Source: Veillonellaceae bacterium (GTDB lineage: Bacteria > Bacillota > Negativicutes > Veillonellales > Dialisteraceae). Taken from it: a stretch of DNA of 64,000 nt. The stretch spans positions 378,501 through 442,500 of the forward strand of contig DAJPGA010000001.1 of the NCBI GenBank assembly GCA_025992895.1. The letters run 5' to 3'. Positions 15,986 through 24,904 of this stretch are shown one piece after another. The stretch's first letter is position 1. Every line of letters begins with the position of its first letter. A program made the position numbers and the translations under genes. A model generated the notes under the pieces. The model was not told the DNA's origin. It was given only the letters and a program-made list of their open reading frames with translations, and ran no database searches.

Positions 15986-16300
15986 GGGTCTCGCCTTCCC
16001 AGACGGGGAAGGTGCCTATATAAGTTCAAAACAAATTTGCTTTGGATTTTTTCATTTCACATCGCAAGCTGCCCCCAACGGAGGGAAGTGCCCGAAGGGC
16101 GAAAGGGGTGCAGTTTCTAAAAAGGGGCGGATAGGGTTGATTATTCATTGGGCTTTAAAATCTAAAAAGGTTCCGACGAGCGAAGCGAGGTTTTGTGGTT
16201 CTACTCGCCTTCCCAGACGGGGAAGGGGGACCGCTTTGCGGTGGATAGGGTTGATTACCGACAAACGTTAGTCTGGTTGTATGGTTTTCTCCACTCACTC
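15986..16300. repeat. intergenic hairpin-module mosaic, cluster 5
   Basis: Contains the reverse orientation of the CTTCCCCGTCTGGGAAGG module, the CTATATAAGTTC to CACATCGCA module, CCCCAACGGAGGG, GCCCGAAGGGC, 'GATAGGGTTGATTATTCAT' and a CGAGCGAAGCGAGG hairpin. No gene. Confidence 0.75.
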
Positions 16301-16302
16301 CC

Positions 16303-16863
16303 TCAAATCCTTACAATTTCTCTCTCGCATTTTCCCACGTAGTCATCGCTCCAGTCTTCTTCGAATTCGCTGACAGGGTTGAATTGGTCTGCGAGATTGG
16401 TTCCTCTACGGATCGAGATCATTTCGGAGAACCATATGTTTTTCTCGAAGGAGATTTCCTGTCCGTTCTGTAGGAGGAAGATAATGCCGCGGGTGACTTG
16501 TACGTCGTAGGTTTTCTCGCCAAGATGGAAAAGTTCCTGATGCTCGTTGACGATCTGGATTTCCTGAATGATTTCTTCGACGGGAATGTTTGTCATGTCT
16601 GTGTTCATGAGCCTGGAGGGCATATCACCGGTGGAGGGGGAGAGCCGGAACATGGCGACGTCTTCGAGGGCGCCGAAGTAATCGGCCACTTCGATGGTGC
16701 TCGTCAGTGCGTATGCGCCGCGGCTGGTTATGATTTCTGCGATGCCATAGGTGGAAGATGGCAGGGCCTCGGCATCGGAGCGGATGCTCTTGAGAACGCT
16801 GCCTTTCAGGTTCTGCAGCATGGCCATGGTCTCTGCGTCAAAGCGCATGTCGTATGTTTTCAT
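16303..16863 (-). CDS. hypothetical protein, 186 aa
   Basis: Unrecognised soluble protein. It has a central beta-rich part (GAYALTSTIEVADYFG, YDVQVTRGIIFLLQNGQEISFEKNIWFSE) and an acidic C-terminal region (SEFEEDWSDDYVGKC). AAGGGAAAT precedes ATG 16863. The gene lies between a repeat cluster and the corA terminator, with no evident operon partner. No membrane segment or signal peptide. Function unknown. Confidence 0.6.
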   Translation of the reverse strand: MKTYDMRFDAETMAMLQNLKGSVLKSIRSDAEALPSSTYGIAEIITSRGAYALTSTIEVADYFGALEDVAMFRLSPSTGDMPSRLMNTDMTNIPVEEIIQEIQIVNEHQELFHLGEKTYDVQVTRGIIFLLQNGQEISFEKNIWFSEMISIRRGTNLADQFNPVSEFEEDWSDDYVGKCEREIVRI

Positions 16864-16911
16864 TATTTCCCTTCTTTCCTTTTTCCTTTACTATACTCTA
16901 TTTCCCCCACA

Positions 16912-16935
16912 AAAAAATCCCGCAATCGCGGGATG
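16912..16935 (-). terminator. intrinsic terminator of corA
   Basis: ATCCCGC-GATT-GCGGGAT on the minus strand followed by seven Ts. Confidence 0.85.
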
Positions 16936-16945
16936 ATTTATTCGC

Positions 16946-17896
16946 TTACAGCATATTCTTTTTCCAGAGGACGACGGTGACGGCGACGGTGACGGCTACG
17001 CCGAGGAGTGTGACTTCTACGAAGCCGAAGGGCGAGCTTTCGAAGGGGACGGGGACGTTGATACCCCAGAGGGAGTAAATCAAGGTCGGGGTCGCGAGGA
17101 TGATTGTGACCGAGGTCAGGAATTTCATGATCTGGGACAGGCGGTTGGAGATGATGGAGGAGAAGGAGTCCATCATGGACATCAGAATGTTCGTGTAGAT
17201 CTCGGCCATTTCCAATGCCTGCTTATTCTCGATGATGACGTCTTCGAGGAGGTCTTCATCTTCCTCGTACATCTTGAGGAGGGAGTGAAGAGGGCTGTTC
17301 CTTAGGCGCATCAGGCGTTCCATGACGTTTTCATTCGCATGAAGGGCGAAGTTGAAGTACGTCAGAGATTTCTGGAGTTCGAGGAGGCGGAAGAGTTCCT
17401 TGTTCTGCAAAGATTTGCGGACCTGGGTCTCGATGACGTCGGTCTGTTTGTAGATCTGCTGCAGGTAGAACAGGAAGGAAGAGGATGCCTGGGAGAGGAT
17501 CTGGAAGAGGAAACGTGTCTTCTTGTAGGTCCTGAAGGATGTGAAAGTGTTCCCGAGGAATTTCTTCACGACGAGGTTCTGCTCGAGGCACACCGTGATG
17601 AAGTAATTCTTCGTGATGAAGATGCCGAGCGGCAGTGCGTCGTAGGCATCGGTCTCAAGGACGACTGGCGTATTCACGACGACGAAGATGTAATCGTCTT
17701 CGAGCTCGACGTGGGAACGTTCTTCACGGTCGAGGGCGGTCTGCAGGGAATCGACCGGGATCCCGGTCAGTTCATTCAGCTGCGAGAGTTCTTCCTGGCT
17801 GGGGGCGGCGCAATTGATCCACGAGCCCTTATCGAGCTGCTCCAGTGACATTTCTGCGAGTACATTATTCTCATCATGCTTAAAGGCTTGTATCAT
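16946..17896 (-). CDS. corA: CorA-type divalent-cation channel with GIN in place of GMN
   Basis: Inner-membrane pentameric Mg2+/Co2+ channel. The start is set at 17896, where AAAGGAGG precedes ATG, giving 316 aa; a longer in-frame reading to 18103 lacks a ribosome site. The N-terminal cytoplasmic domain (1-255) is alpha/beta with a long stalk helix; the two C-terminal membrane helices are about 260-277 and 291-311. The signature loop reads YSLWGIN-VPVPF: the usual GMN is GIN at 278-280. A basic C-terminus (WKKNML) fits family topology. A consensus promoter lies upstream. Confidence 0.88.
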   Translation of the reverse strand: MIQAFKHDENNVLAEMSLEQLDKGSWINCAAPSQEELSQLNELTGIPVDSLQTALDREERSHVELEDDYIFVVVNTPVVLETDAYDALPLGIFITKNYFITVCLEQNLVVKKFLGNTFTSFRTYKKTRFLFQILSQASSSFLFYLQQIYKQTDVIETQVRKSLQNKELFRLLELQKSLTYFNFALHANENVMERLMRLRNSPLHSLLKMYEEDEDLLEDVIIENKQALEMAEIYTNILMSMMDSFSSIISNRLSQIMKFLTSVTIILATPTLIYSLWGINVPVPFESSPFGFVEVTLLGVAVTVAVTVVLWKKNML

Positions 17897-17923
17897 TTTT
17901 CCGCCCTCCTTTCGTCTTCTCTT

Positions 17924-17952
17924 ACTATAGTCAGAAATGGGGATTCTGTCAA
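17924..17952 (-). promoter_or_regulatory. corA promoter
   Basis: Minus-strand TTGACA (17947-17952), 17-base spacer, TATAGT (17924-17929); about 28 bases from the corA start. Confidence 0.7.
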
Positions 17953-18107
17953 ACATAGAAACGGTGAAATTGCAAGAATTGATGCGGTCTGGCGGGCTTT
18001 GGAGAATGGACGCTTTTTTGACGAAATCTTGACAAATTTCAGGAAATTTGAACGTATTCCGCCCGGCTTGAGGAAATGAAAAAGAGCCGCAGCAATTCCG
18101 CAAATGT

Positions 18108-18706
18108 CGTCTGCCCTTTCCCGAGCGCCTTTGACCTTGCCCTGGAAGGGAAGGTGCGCCGTATACCAGTCGACATCAGCGGTAGCAACACAAATGTCTC
18201 ATAAGTTAGTGTACGGGGCGGATGAGTTGCATTTCCTCAAGGCAAAGCCTTGGTTATATGGTTTTTAGGGTTCATTGTCACGAGCGTAGCTATATAAGTT
18301 TAAGACAAATAAGAACTGAGTTCTTTTGTTTCTCATCGCAGAGCTGCCCCCAACGGAGGGAAGTGCCCGAAGGGCGAAAGGGGTGCAGTTTCTAAAGAGG
18401 CGAAGCATCATCGCTCAGGGTGTTGACCTTCCCAGACGGGGAAGGGTGTATGGTAGGGAAAGGGGTACGAAAGGTCCAAAACAAATCCGATTGGAAATCT
18501 TTTCTTTATTCCCTGTGAAGCTGCCTCCTTCGGGGGAAGTGGCCATTATACCAATGATTGCATATAAAATCATGGAAGTGTTTGCAGTATTTCATAATGG
18601 CCGAAAGGGGTGCAGTAATAAGTAAAGCATATTCCTTTTCGTGGCGGTTAGGGTTGATTACCAACAGCCGCAGGCTGGTTGTATGGTTTTTCATCCCCCT
18701 CCCTCA
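18108..18706. repeat. intergenic hairpin-module mosaic, cluster 6 (about 600 bp)
   Basis: Minus-orientation modules: CCTTGCCCTGGAAGGGAAGG, 'GGATGAGTTGCATTTCC', AAGGCAAAGCCTTGG, two copies of the ATAAG...CAAAT...GAAGCTGCC module with different centres, GCCCGAAGGGC, CTTCCCAGACGGGGAAGG and CAGCCGCAGGCTGG. It joins the larA2 terminator through 'GGTTGTATGGTTTTTC'. No gene seen in 17953-18706. Confidence 0.75.
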
Positions 18707-18748
18707 CCAAAAAAGATGTGAGACCCTTTCGGATCTCACACCTTTTTT
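18707..18748 (-). terminator. intrinsic terminator of larA-like gene 2
   Basis: GTGTGAGATCC / GGGTCTCACAT stem on the minus strand (few mismatches) followed by TTTTTT. Confidence 0.8.
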
Positions 18749-18756
18749 TAATTTCC

Positions 18757-20064
18757 TTATTTATCAGCGAGGAATGGAACGATGGATGCGCAGTGCGGCA
18801 TGACGTTGATGGTGTAATCGGTCTTGCCTTCTTTTTCCAGCTGATTCTGAGCGAGTGCCCATGCTTCTTCGACCGTTGCTACCGGGATCTGGTTCGTCTT
18901 GCGGATCGCTTCGAAGTTTTCCGGCTTCGTGACGAGGTAAATCGTGTAGCGGTGGGTCATGCAGAAGAGGTTGAATGCGACGAAGAATGGAATGGTGAAA
19001 TGATGGCGCAGAGCTCTTTCCATGTCAGCTTCTGTTTCATACTGGAAGCTGTTCAGGTATGCCGGCGGTTCCTGGATGTCGCTGGCTTCCATGATGGCGA
19101 TGATGATGCCGCCGTCCTTGACTGCGACGTCAGCCGGATCATAGCACTTGCTGCCCTGGTAGAGGGATACGTCCTTCGGGTATCCGCCAGCGCATGCGAA
19201 GCCTACATCGGCTTCCTGCTTCATCGGGACCTTCTGGATGCGGTATACGAGCTTGGTGCCTTCGAGCCATGCTTCGTAAGGATCGCCGCCGACCATGCGG
19301 CAGATCTGGCCGTCTGCATTCACGATGGAATGAACGAGGAAGCACGGTTTGATCATATCGGAAGCTTCCTGCATATCATCGGAAACCGGGTTGTGATCGA
19401 GGAGCGTGGAACGGGTAGCCGGATTGATGCCGCTGCCGAATTCAGCGCCCAGCGCATTGCAGTGGTTGATCTGAATGGATTCATCACCGGCAACGCCCGG
19501 GAGAATCAGCTTTCTGCCGCCGCTGTAGCCTGCGAAGAGGTGGGTGGTGATGCCGTCGACGACGATGACCTTGTCAGCATCGACTGCATGCTTATTGATC
19601 CAGACAGGAGTGCCCAGCTTCGTATCGCCGACATGGACGAGTTCGTCCTTGTTCTTGCAGTCATGCTGGTACAACTTGATACGGGAAGCGACTTCCTTGC
19701 CTACGACGCGGATATCTTCCTCCGGCGTCTGCGCTCTGTGAGTGCCCTGCGCGAAGAGGATGCAGATATCGCTGTCCGGGATTTCTGCACGGTTCAGTTC
19801 ATTGACGATATGGATGACGAACTGATCGGAATGATTCCATGTACGGGTAATATCAGCGCATACAATGCAGACTTTGTCGCCCTTTCTGACGATTTCCTGC
19901 AGCGGGCGGCTGCCGATCGGATGGCGCATGCATTCCAGTGTGGCTTCTTCCACGTCACAAGCGGGCGTAGGATTTCCTTCAAGAACATCGGAAATGTGTT
20001 CTTCAGGGAGCATGACTTTCTGAGTAGTTTGGCCGAAGCCGAATTCGAATTCTTTTAATGCCAT
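18757..20064 (-). CDS. LarA family nickel-pincer racemase/epimerase homologue 2
   Basis: Same length (435 aa) and closely similar to homologue 1 at 14593-15900. Key residues are conserved: His109, His175 (TTHLFAG), Lys185 (SGGRKLILPG) and His201 (NHCNA). Differences cluster in surface and substrate-side segments, so the two enzymes may act on different 2-hydroxyacids. AGGAGG precedes ATG 20064. A perfect 8-bp dyad adjoins its -10 box, suggesting separate regulation from homologue 1. Cofactor-synthesis genes are not nearby. Confidence 0.85.
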   Translation of the reverse strand: MALKEFEFGFGQTTQKVMLPEEHISDVLEGNPTPACDVEEATLECMRHPIGSRPLQEIVRKGDKVCIVCADITRTWNHSDQFVIHIVNELNRAEIPDSDICILFAQGTHRAQTPEEDIRVVGKEVASRIKLYQHDCKNKDELVHVGDTKLGTPVWINKHAVDADKVIVVDGITTHLFAGYSGGRKLILPGVAGDESIQINHCNALGAEFGSGINPATRSTLLDHNPVSDDMQEASDMIKPCFLVHSIVNADGQICRMVGGDPYEAWLEGTKLVYRIQKVPMKQEADVGFACAGGYPKDVSLYQGSKCYDPADVAVKDGGIIIAIMEASDIQEPPAYLNSFQYETEADMERALRHHFTIPFFVAFNLFCMTHRYTIYLVTKPENFEAIRKTNQIPVATVEEAWALAQNQLEKEGKTDYTINVMPHCASIVPFLADK

Positions 20065-20162
20065 AGGGACTCCTCCTTTTCTAAGCGCAGGGGTCCGGTT
20101 TCAAACGAAAAGGGACTGCGCATATGCGCGGCACATGCCGTAAAACATATAGATGTATAACA

Positions 20163-20190
20163 ATTATAGCATGATTTCCCTTGAAATCAT
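20163..20190 (-). promoter_or_regulatory. larA2 -10 box with adjacent operator-like dyad
   Basis: TATAAT on the minus strand (20163-20168) lies 2 bases from the perfect inverted repeat ATGATTTC-CCTT-GAAATCAT (20171-20190), which covers the -15 to -35 region. This position suits a repressor; no good -35 box is seen, so an activator site is the alternative. Confidence 0.5.
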
Positions 20191-20319
20191 CTGATTTTTT
20201 CCACTTTACTTTGGTAACGTAAAGAAACAGGACATATTGTCCATAAACCACGAAATACAAGGAAGAATCGCCAATAAAAGTGCAACACATTCGCGGGAAA
20301 AGGTTCCAAAACTCGTCTC

Positions 20320-20725
20320 TTGCCGCTAATACTTGCCTTCCCAGACGGGGAAGGGCGTATGGGATGGGGTACAAAAGGTCAAAAACAAATCAGCTTTGAA
20401 ATCTTTTCTTTATTCCTTGCGAAGCTGCCCCCAACGGAGGGAAGTGCCCGAAGGGCGAAAGGGGTGAAGTTAATAAGTAAAGGGATAGGGTTGATTACCT
20501 CGAGCGAAGCGAGGTTTAAGGGTGTTAACCTTGCTCCGAAAGGAGAAGGTGGGAAATTTTTGCATTTTAAAATTTCTCGGATGAGTTGCATTTCACTCGA
20601 GCGCAGCGAGGTTTAGCTGCCCCCGTTAGGGGAAAGTGGCTCGCATGCGCCGAAAGGGGTTCATTGCTCTTTTTCGTCGAACGAAGTTCGGTTTAAGGGT
20701 GTTAACCTTGCTCCGAAGGAGAAGG
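20320..20725. repeat. intergenic hairpin-module mosaic, cluster 7, interrupted by IS copy 1
   Basis: Contains CTTCCCAGACGGGGAAGG, CCCCAACGGAGGG, GCCCGAAGGGC, CGAGCGAAGCGAGG, 'CTTGCTCCGAAAGGAGAAGG', GGCTCGCATGCGCC and CGAACGAAGTTCGG modules. The last module, ending GGAGAAGG at 20725, is split by the IS; its continuation (AAGGTGGG) is at 22454. Confidence 0.75.
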
Positions 20726-20790
20726 TGGTGCGGATTTGTTAATACAGACAAATAAATATCATAAAAAATCTAATCGTACTTTAATCTTAA

Positions 20791-21738
20791 TCATGCAGCC
20801 ATTGGAGCTGCGTTGAATACTTCCATTGGAGCTAAAAGATGTAATTTGCGCTGAATGCGTTTGTTGTTGTAGAAGTAGATGTAGCCGTTGATCATGCTTA
20901 CCACTGCTTTACGGCTGGTGAATTTACGTGTGTAGTAACGTTCGCGCTTCAGCATTCCCCAGAACCCTTCCATCAGACCGTTGTCTGCACAGCAGCCTAC
21001 ACGGGACATGCTGTGAACCAGTCCTGCTTTTTCAACAATCTTATGGAATCCGTTGCTTGTATACTGGAATCCGCGGTCGGTATGAATCATTGGATGTTCT
21101 CCAGGATTCTCTTTAAGTGCCTTTTCCATTGTCTCAAAAGCCAGTGCAGTATTGTTCCTGTCGCCGATGACATAAGAGACAATCCGGCGATCATGGCCGT
21201 CAATAATCGCGCTTAAATATAACTTGTGCAAAACTCCATCAGCAGTTGTGTACTTGAATTCAGTGACATCCGTCATCCATCTTGCATTGGACACGCCGGC
21301 ATCAAAGTCACGGTTCAGCAGGTTTTCAAAAATGTACTTTGGATCCTTTGCGTTACGAGTGCAACCATCGGTCTTGTACTTGATCACGGACTTAATATTA
21401 AGTATCCGCATGATACGAAGAACCAGACTGTCGCTTACATTTATATTGATGTTGTCATCCTTCTTGATCCAATCGTTAATCCGGCGGTATCCCATATCCG
21501 GATATTCCTGATGGGTTTTCATGACCTCCTGTGCGACCTTTTCTCTCAGCAGTTCACGGCCGCTCTTAATATGATTCAGCCATCCGTAATAAGCTGCCCG
21601 GGAGACCTTTGAGAGTCGGCAGAGACTTTCTATGGAGATGTTGGTTTCTTCATGGACTTCTTTTATGGCTTTAAAATCTCTGAGAAGGTGAGTAAGGCTG
21701 AATCCTTCGAGGAACGCAACCTTTCCTCTATCTCCATC
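20791..21738 (-). CDS. IS3-family transposase catalytic part (OrfB, copy 1)
   Basis: DDE integrase-fold transposase expressed by -1 frameshift from OrfA. Catalytic motifs are WMTDVTEF, HTDRGFQYTS and ADNGLMEGFWGMLKRE, in the order expected for the DDE triad. An HTH_21-like segment (VSRAAYYGWLN) precedes it. The frame opens right after the A9 run, so the given 5' boundary is the shift site rather than a start codon; an internal ATG at 21522 follows. Confidence 0.9.
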   Translation of the reverse strand, partial: DGDRGKVAFLEGFSLTHLLRDFKAIKEVHEETNISIESLCRLSKVSRAAYYGWLNHIKSGRELLREKVAQEVMKTHQEYPDMGYRRINDWIKKDDNININVSDSLVLRIMRILNIKSVIKYKTDGCTRNAKDPKYIFENLLNRDFDAGVSNARWMTDVTEFKYTTADGVLHKLYLSAIIDGHDRRIVSYVIGDRNNTALAFETMEKALKENPGEHPMIHTDRGFQYTSNGFHKIVEKAGLVHSMSRVGCCADNGLMEGFWGMLKRERYYTRKFTSRKAVVSMINGYIYFYNNKRIQRKLHLLAPMEVFNAAPMAA

Positions 21739-22394
21739 TTTTTTTTTAGCAGGGCAATCTCTGCTATAAGATCCTTCTGTTCTTCAAGAAGTCTGGCATT
21801 CTCCTGACGCAGCTGTTCTTCTTCGGTCCGGGGCGTTTGGAGCCTGATCGGCTTTCCTCTGTAATCCTCAAGACCAACTTCGCCCATTTCCTTGAACTTT
21901 TTTACCCATGTGTAGAGCGTTTGGTAGGACATGTTGTACTTCTTGGCTATCTTGTTATAATCGCATCCACTGGCGATGCACTCCTGAACGATTCTGACTC
22001 GCTCTTCCTTGACCGATTGCTGGCGTTTGCCCATAAGATCTCCTCCTTCAGAAACGAGGTCTGTCAACTTATGCTCATTATACGCCTCAATCCATGTTTT
22101 AAGGGAGAGTGTGCCGGAAATTCTGTATTTGGCACAGACGGAAAGCATGGAAACACCGCCTTTAAGATATTCCTTTACGGCCTGGATCTTCATCTGATTG
22201 GAGTAGTAAGACAAATGCTGCCTGGGCCGCAATCCCTTAAAGCCCTCCTCTTTATACCGGAGGACCCATTTCCTGAATGTTATGCGGCTCATATGAAGAT
22301 TTTCAGCTGCCTGGGTAATCGTAACACCCTGATAGAGATATGAAGCAATCTGGTCTAACATTTCCTCCGGGGACGCTTTGGTTTTACATGGCAT
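21663..22394 (-). CDS. IS3-family OrfA (HTH protein, copy 1)
   Basis: 243-aa DNA-binding protein with two homeodomain-like HTH units (about 10-55 and 130-175) and a C-terminal leucine-rich coiled coil (EEEQLRQENARLLEEQKDL). GGAGG precedes its ATG. The A9G run near the end allows -1 slippage into OrfB. Confidence 0.9.
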   Translation of the reverse strand: MPCKTKASPEEMLDQIASYLYQGVTITQAAENLHMSRITFRKWVLRYKEEGFKGLRPRQHLSYYSNQMKIQAVKEYLKGGVSMLSVCAKYRISGTLSLKTWIEAYNEHKLTDLVSEGGDLMGKRQQSVKEERVRIVQECIASGCDYNKIAKKYNMSYQTLYTWVKKFKEMGEVGLEDYRGKPIRLQTPRTEEEQLRQENARLLEEQKDLIAEIALLKKKMEIEERLRSSKDSALLTFSEILKP

Positions 22395-22453
22395 AAGAAT
22401 GACCTCCTAATATATTTATGATATTATTCTGTCTTTCTTGTTGAATCATACCA

Positions 22454-22690
22454 AAGGTGGGAAATTTTTGCATTTTAAAATTTCTCGGATGAGATGTAGT
22501 TCCACAGCCGACAGGCTGGTTTAAAGGTATTTAAGGGGTTAATTTCCCTCGAGCTAGGCTCGGTTGTATGGTTTTTATCGAGCAACGCGAGGTTTAAAGG
22601 TGTTAACCTTGCTCCGAAAGGAGAAGGTGTCAGCGTAGCTGACGGATACAGTAGTTATCGAGCAAAGCGAGGTTTTGAGGTTTTCAGATA
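22454..22690. repeat. intergenic hairpin-module mosaic, cluster 8 (right part of the IS-split cluster)
   Basis: Begins AAGGTGGGAAATTTTTGC, the continuation of the module cut at 20725, then CAGCCGACAGGCTGG, CGAGCTAGGCTCGG, CGAGCAACGCGAGG, CTTGCTCCGAAAGGAG and a GTCAGCGTAGCTGAC hairpin. Between 22691 and 22739 nothing is recognised. Confidence 0.75.
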
Positions 22691-22739
22691 GAACCAATAA
22701 ATACATTTGTTAGATAATCCTTTAATGGAATATTCCAAT

Positions 22740-22797
22740 AGAAAAAGGAGCTGCAACAAAATGATTACACATTTTGTCACAGCCCCTTTTACTATAG
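22740..22797 (-). terminator. intrinsic terminator of the yeiH-like gene
   Basis: Long interrupted stem: AAAAGGGGCTGTGACAAAATG / CATTTTGTTGCAGCTCCTTTTT on the minus strand. It belongs to the family of AGGAGCTGTG-type terminators seen at 35217, 42735 and 53270. Confidence 0.8.
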
Positions 22798-22840
22798 CTG
22801 AAACAGATTTAATTTCCTTATCGCTCCCTCATCAGGCGTG

Positions 22841-23854
22841 TTAGAACCAGGTGCGTACGATGAACCAGGCGAGGGTCATGATGACGATGGAGCAGAAGAC
22901 GGCTCCGGTCAGGGGACGGACGCCTTCGCGCAGGATGACGCCGAAGTTCACGTTGAGACCCAGAGCGGCCATGGCCATGCCGAGGATGATGTAGGCTGCT
23001 TTGACGAGGACCGGGACGGCCAGACTGACGGCGGGGATGTAGGAGCCGATGGCGCTTGCTATGATGAATCCACCCATGAACCAGGGGATGGGAATCTTGA
23101 ATTTTGCGTTCGTGTCGCCGGATCTGCGGCGTTCACGCCATGCTTCGAAGGTCCCGAGGATGAGAGCGACAGGGGCGAGGAGGAGTACGCGGGAGAGTTT
23201 GGCGATGATGGCACTGTCTGTACCGACCGCGCCGGCACTGCCTCCTGCGGCTACAGCATGCGCGATTTCATGAAGACTCAGGCCTGCCATTACGCCAAAC
23301 TGGGCATTGGAGAATCCCAGGAAAGGCTGCAGGAAGACGATGATGAGAGTAAAGACCGTGCCGAGAATCGCAACGATCGCGACGGCGAGGACAGACTGAT
23401 CGGCCTTCGCTTTGATGGCACCGGAAATGCCCATGACAGCGGCAGCGCCGCAGATACTGTCACCGCAGGCCGTCAGGAGGGCCAGCGTGTGATCGACGCG
23501 CAGCAGACGGGCCACCACATAATTGAGCGTGATCATAATGGTGACGACGAAGACAGCCGCCTCGAGGCTCTTCAGCCCGGCGCTCATGAGGATGACCAGG
23601 TTCAGTTTGAACCCCAGGAGAATAATGCCGGCGCGAAGAAATTTGTTCGCAATGAATCCCGTGCTTTCCCGCGCCATCTTAGTGATGGACTGGCTGAACT
23701 GGATGACCATGCCCAGAATAAGGGCCAGAACGAGATGACCGATCAGAGAAAGACCGGGCAGACCGGCCAGCGCCTGGCCGATAAAAGAACAGGCCAGCGT
23801 GAGAACGAGGCCGATGACAGCGTTGCGCTTATTGGCAAAAGGGAATACGTGCAT
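22841..23854 (-). CDS. UPF0324 / YeiH family membrane protein
   Basis: Polytopic inner-membrane protein of the YeiH family (putative sulfate/sulfite-related exporter; substrate not firmly known). The start at 23854 (MHVFPF) is chosen because AAGGAG lies 7 bases upstream; an in-frame ATG at 23884 lacks one. About 10 hydrophobic segments are seen. Family hallmarks are LRAGIILLGFKL, CGDSICGAAAVMG and LSLHEIAHAVAAG. It is divergent from a LysR regulator, the same arrangement as yeiH-yeiE in enterobacteria. Confidence 0.85.
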   Translation of the reverse strand: MHVFPFANKRNAVIGLVLTLACSFIGQALAGLPGLSLIGHLVLALILGMVIQFSQSITKMARESTGFIANKFLRAGIILLGFKLNLVILMSAGLKSLEAAVFVVTIMITLNYVVARLLRVDHTLALLTACGDSICGAAAVMGISGAIKAKADQSVLAVAIVAILGTVFTLIIVFLQPFLGFSNAQFGVMAGLSLHEIAHAVAAGGSAGAVGTDSAIIAKLSRVLLLAPVALILGTFEAWRERRRSGDTNAKFKIPIPWFMGGFIIASAIGSYIPAVSLAVPVLVKAAYIILGMAMAALGLNVNFGVILREGVRPLTGAVFCSIVIMTLAWFIVRTWF

Positions 23855-23977
23855 ATGAGAGCTCCTTACGTGAAATTTTGACATGAGTTAAGAATACCCT
23901 AAGACTTTCCCTTCATAAAATACTAAGATATAATGAAACCAATAAGCTTTTACCTATGGAAGAGAGGAGCCCGCACT

Positions 23978-24874
23978 ATGACCTTTCGACACCTCAAGAT
24001 TTTTCTCACAGTCTGCGAAACGATGAATATGACAAAAGCAGCCGGGGAGCTGCACATCAGCCAGCCATCCATCACGCAGGCTATCCACGAGCTGGAAGAC
24101 CACTACGGCATCCTTCTCTTCAAACGCACGGGACGGAAAATCCTTCTGACACCGGCAGGCCGCCATCTGGAGAAATTTGCCAGTGAAATCCTTTCCCTGC
24201 AGCAGCAGGCAGAATCAAGCATGCATGCCTTGCAAAAGCAAATGCCTATATGGATTGGCGCCAGCATCACCATTGGCGACGTATTCCTCGTCGACCTCCT
24301 GCAGCACGCGCGCCAGCTTTGGCCGGATCTGGAAATCCTCTCCGCTGTCCATAATACCGAAGAACTCGAGCAGATGCTCCTCGACGACAAAATCGACCTC
24401 GCCCTCGTCGAAGGCCGCCTCACCTCGACCCAGCTGACGACAGAACCCATCCTGACAGACACAATGACACTCATTGCAGCCCCCGAAAGCGAATGGGCCG
24501 GCAAAGACATCAAAACCGCAAGAGATACCGATTATCTCCCCTTCTTCGTCCGTGAAAAAGGAAGCGGCACGCGCGAACTGTTTGAACAAGTCATGCGCGA
24601 GCACCACATACCCTACCACGTCATCGGCGTATATAACAACTCAACAGCCATCAAGAACGCCGTCATGGCGAACCTGGGACTTTCCTTCCTCTCCAAGACC
24701 CTCGTACGCCAGGAAATAGCTGGCGGCCAGCTCGTAGAAGTCCCCTTAGACGGACTCGAATGCAACCGCATCTTCCGCATCGCCTACCGCAAAGACAAAG
24801 ACCTCACACCCTCCATGCAGGCCCTGATCGAAGAATGCAAGCACAGCCACGAATGGCTGCATAAAAAGATATAA
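23978..24874 (+). CDS. LysR family transcriptional regulator
   Basis: 298-aa LysR regulator with the N-terminal winged HTH (residues 1-60: FLTVCETMNMTKAAGELHIS, QPSITQAIHELE) and a C-terminal substrate-binding fold. ATG 23978 follows GAGAGGAG; a start at 23933 would add 15 residues without a site. It is divergent from the YeiH-family gene across a 123-bp region and probably controls it, as YeiE is linked to YeiH elsewhere. The effector pocket motif REKGSGTRELFEQ is of the CysB/CbbR-like kind. Confidence 0.88.
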   Translation: MTFRHLKIFLTVCETMNMTKAAGELHISQPSITQAIHELEDHYGILLFKRTGRKILLTPAGRHLEKFASEILSLQQQAESSMHALQKQMPIWIGASITIGDVFLVDLLQHARQLWPDLEILSAVHNTEELEQMLLDDKIDLALVEGRLTSTQLTTEPILTDTMTLIAAPESEWAGKDIKTARDTDYLPFFVREKGSGTRELFEQVMREHHIPYHVIGVYNNSTAIKNAVMANLGLSFLSKTLVRQEIAGGQLVEVPLDGLECNRIFRIAYRKDKDLTPSMQALIEECKHSHEWLHKKI

Positions 24875-24904
24875 GGAAATAAAAAAATCCAGCGCCTTCC
24901 ATTC

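Larger units (their letters stand above)
20726..22453 (-). mobile_element. IS3-family insertion sequence, copy 1 (1728 bp)
   Basis: Ends are TGGTGCGGATT... and ...AATCATACCA, imperfect inverted repeats with TG/CA termini. Target duplication AAGG at 20722-20725 and 22454-22457. It carries orfA and orfB joined by an A9 slippery run, transcribed leftward. The encoded proteins are identical to those of the copies at 50471-52198 and 61744-63471 and the length is the same, so recent transposition is likely. Confidence 0.95.

Noticed and set aside
14566..16029. 487-codon minus-strand frame opposite larA-like gene 1
   Set aside because: Antisense of the third-position-biased larA gene; Gly/Asp/Val-rich without domain features.
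17953..18107. M-box riboswitch upstream of corA
   Set aside because: No M-box core motifs; a consensus promoter lies only about 28 bases from the start codon.
18679..20058. 459-codon plus-strand frame opposite larA-like gene 2
   Set aside because: Mirror of the same artefact on the other paralogue.
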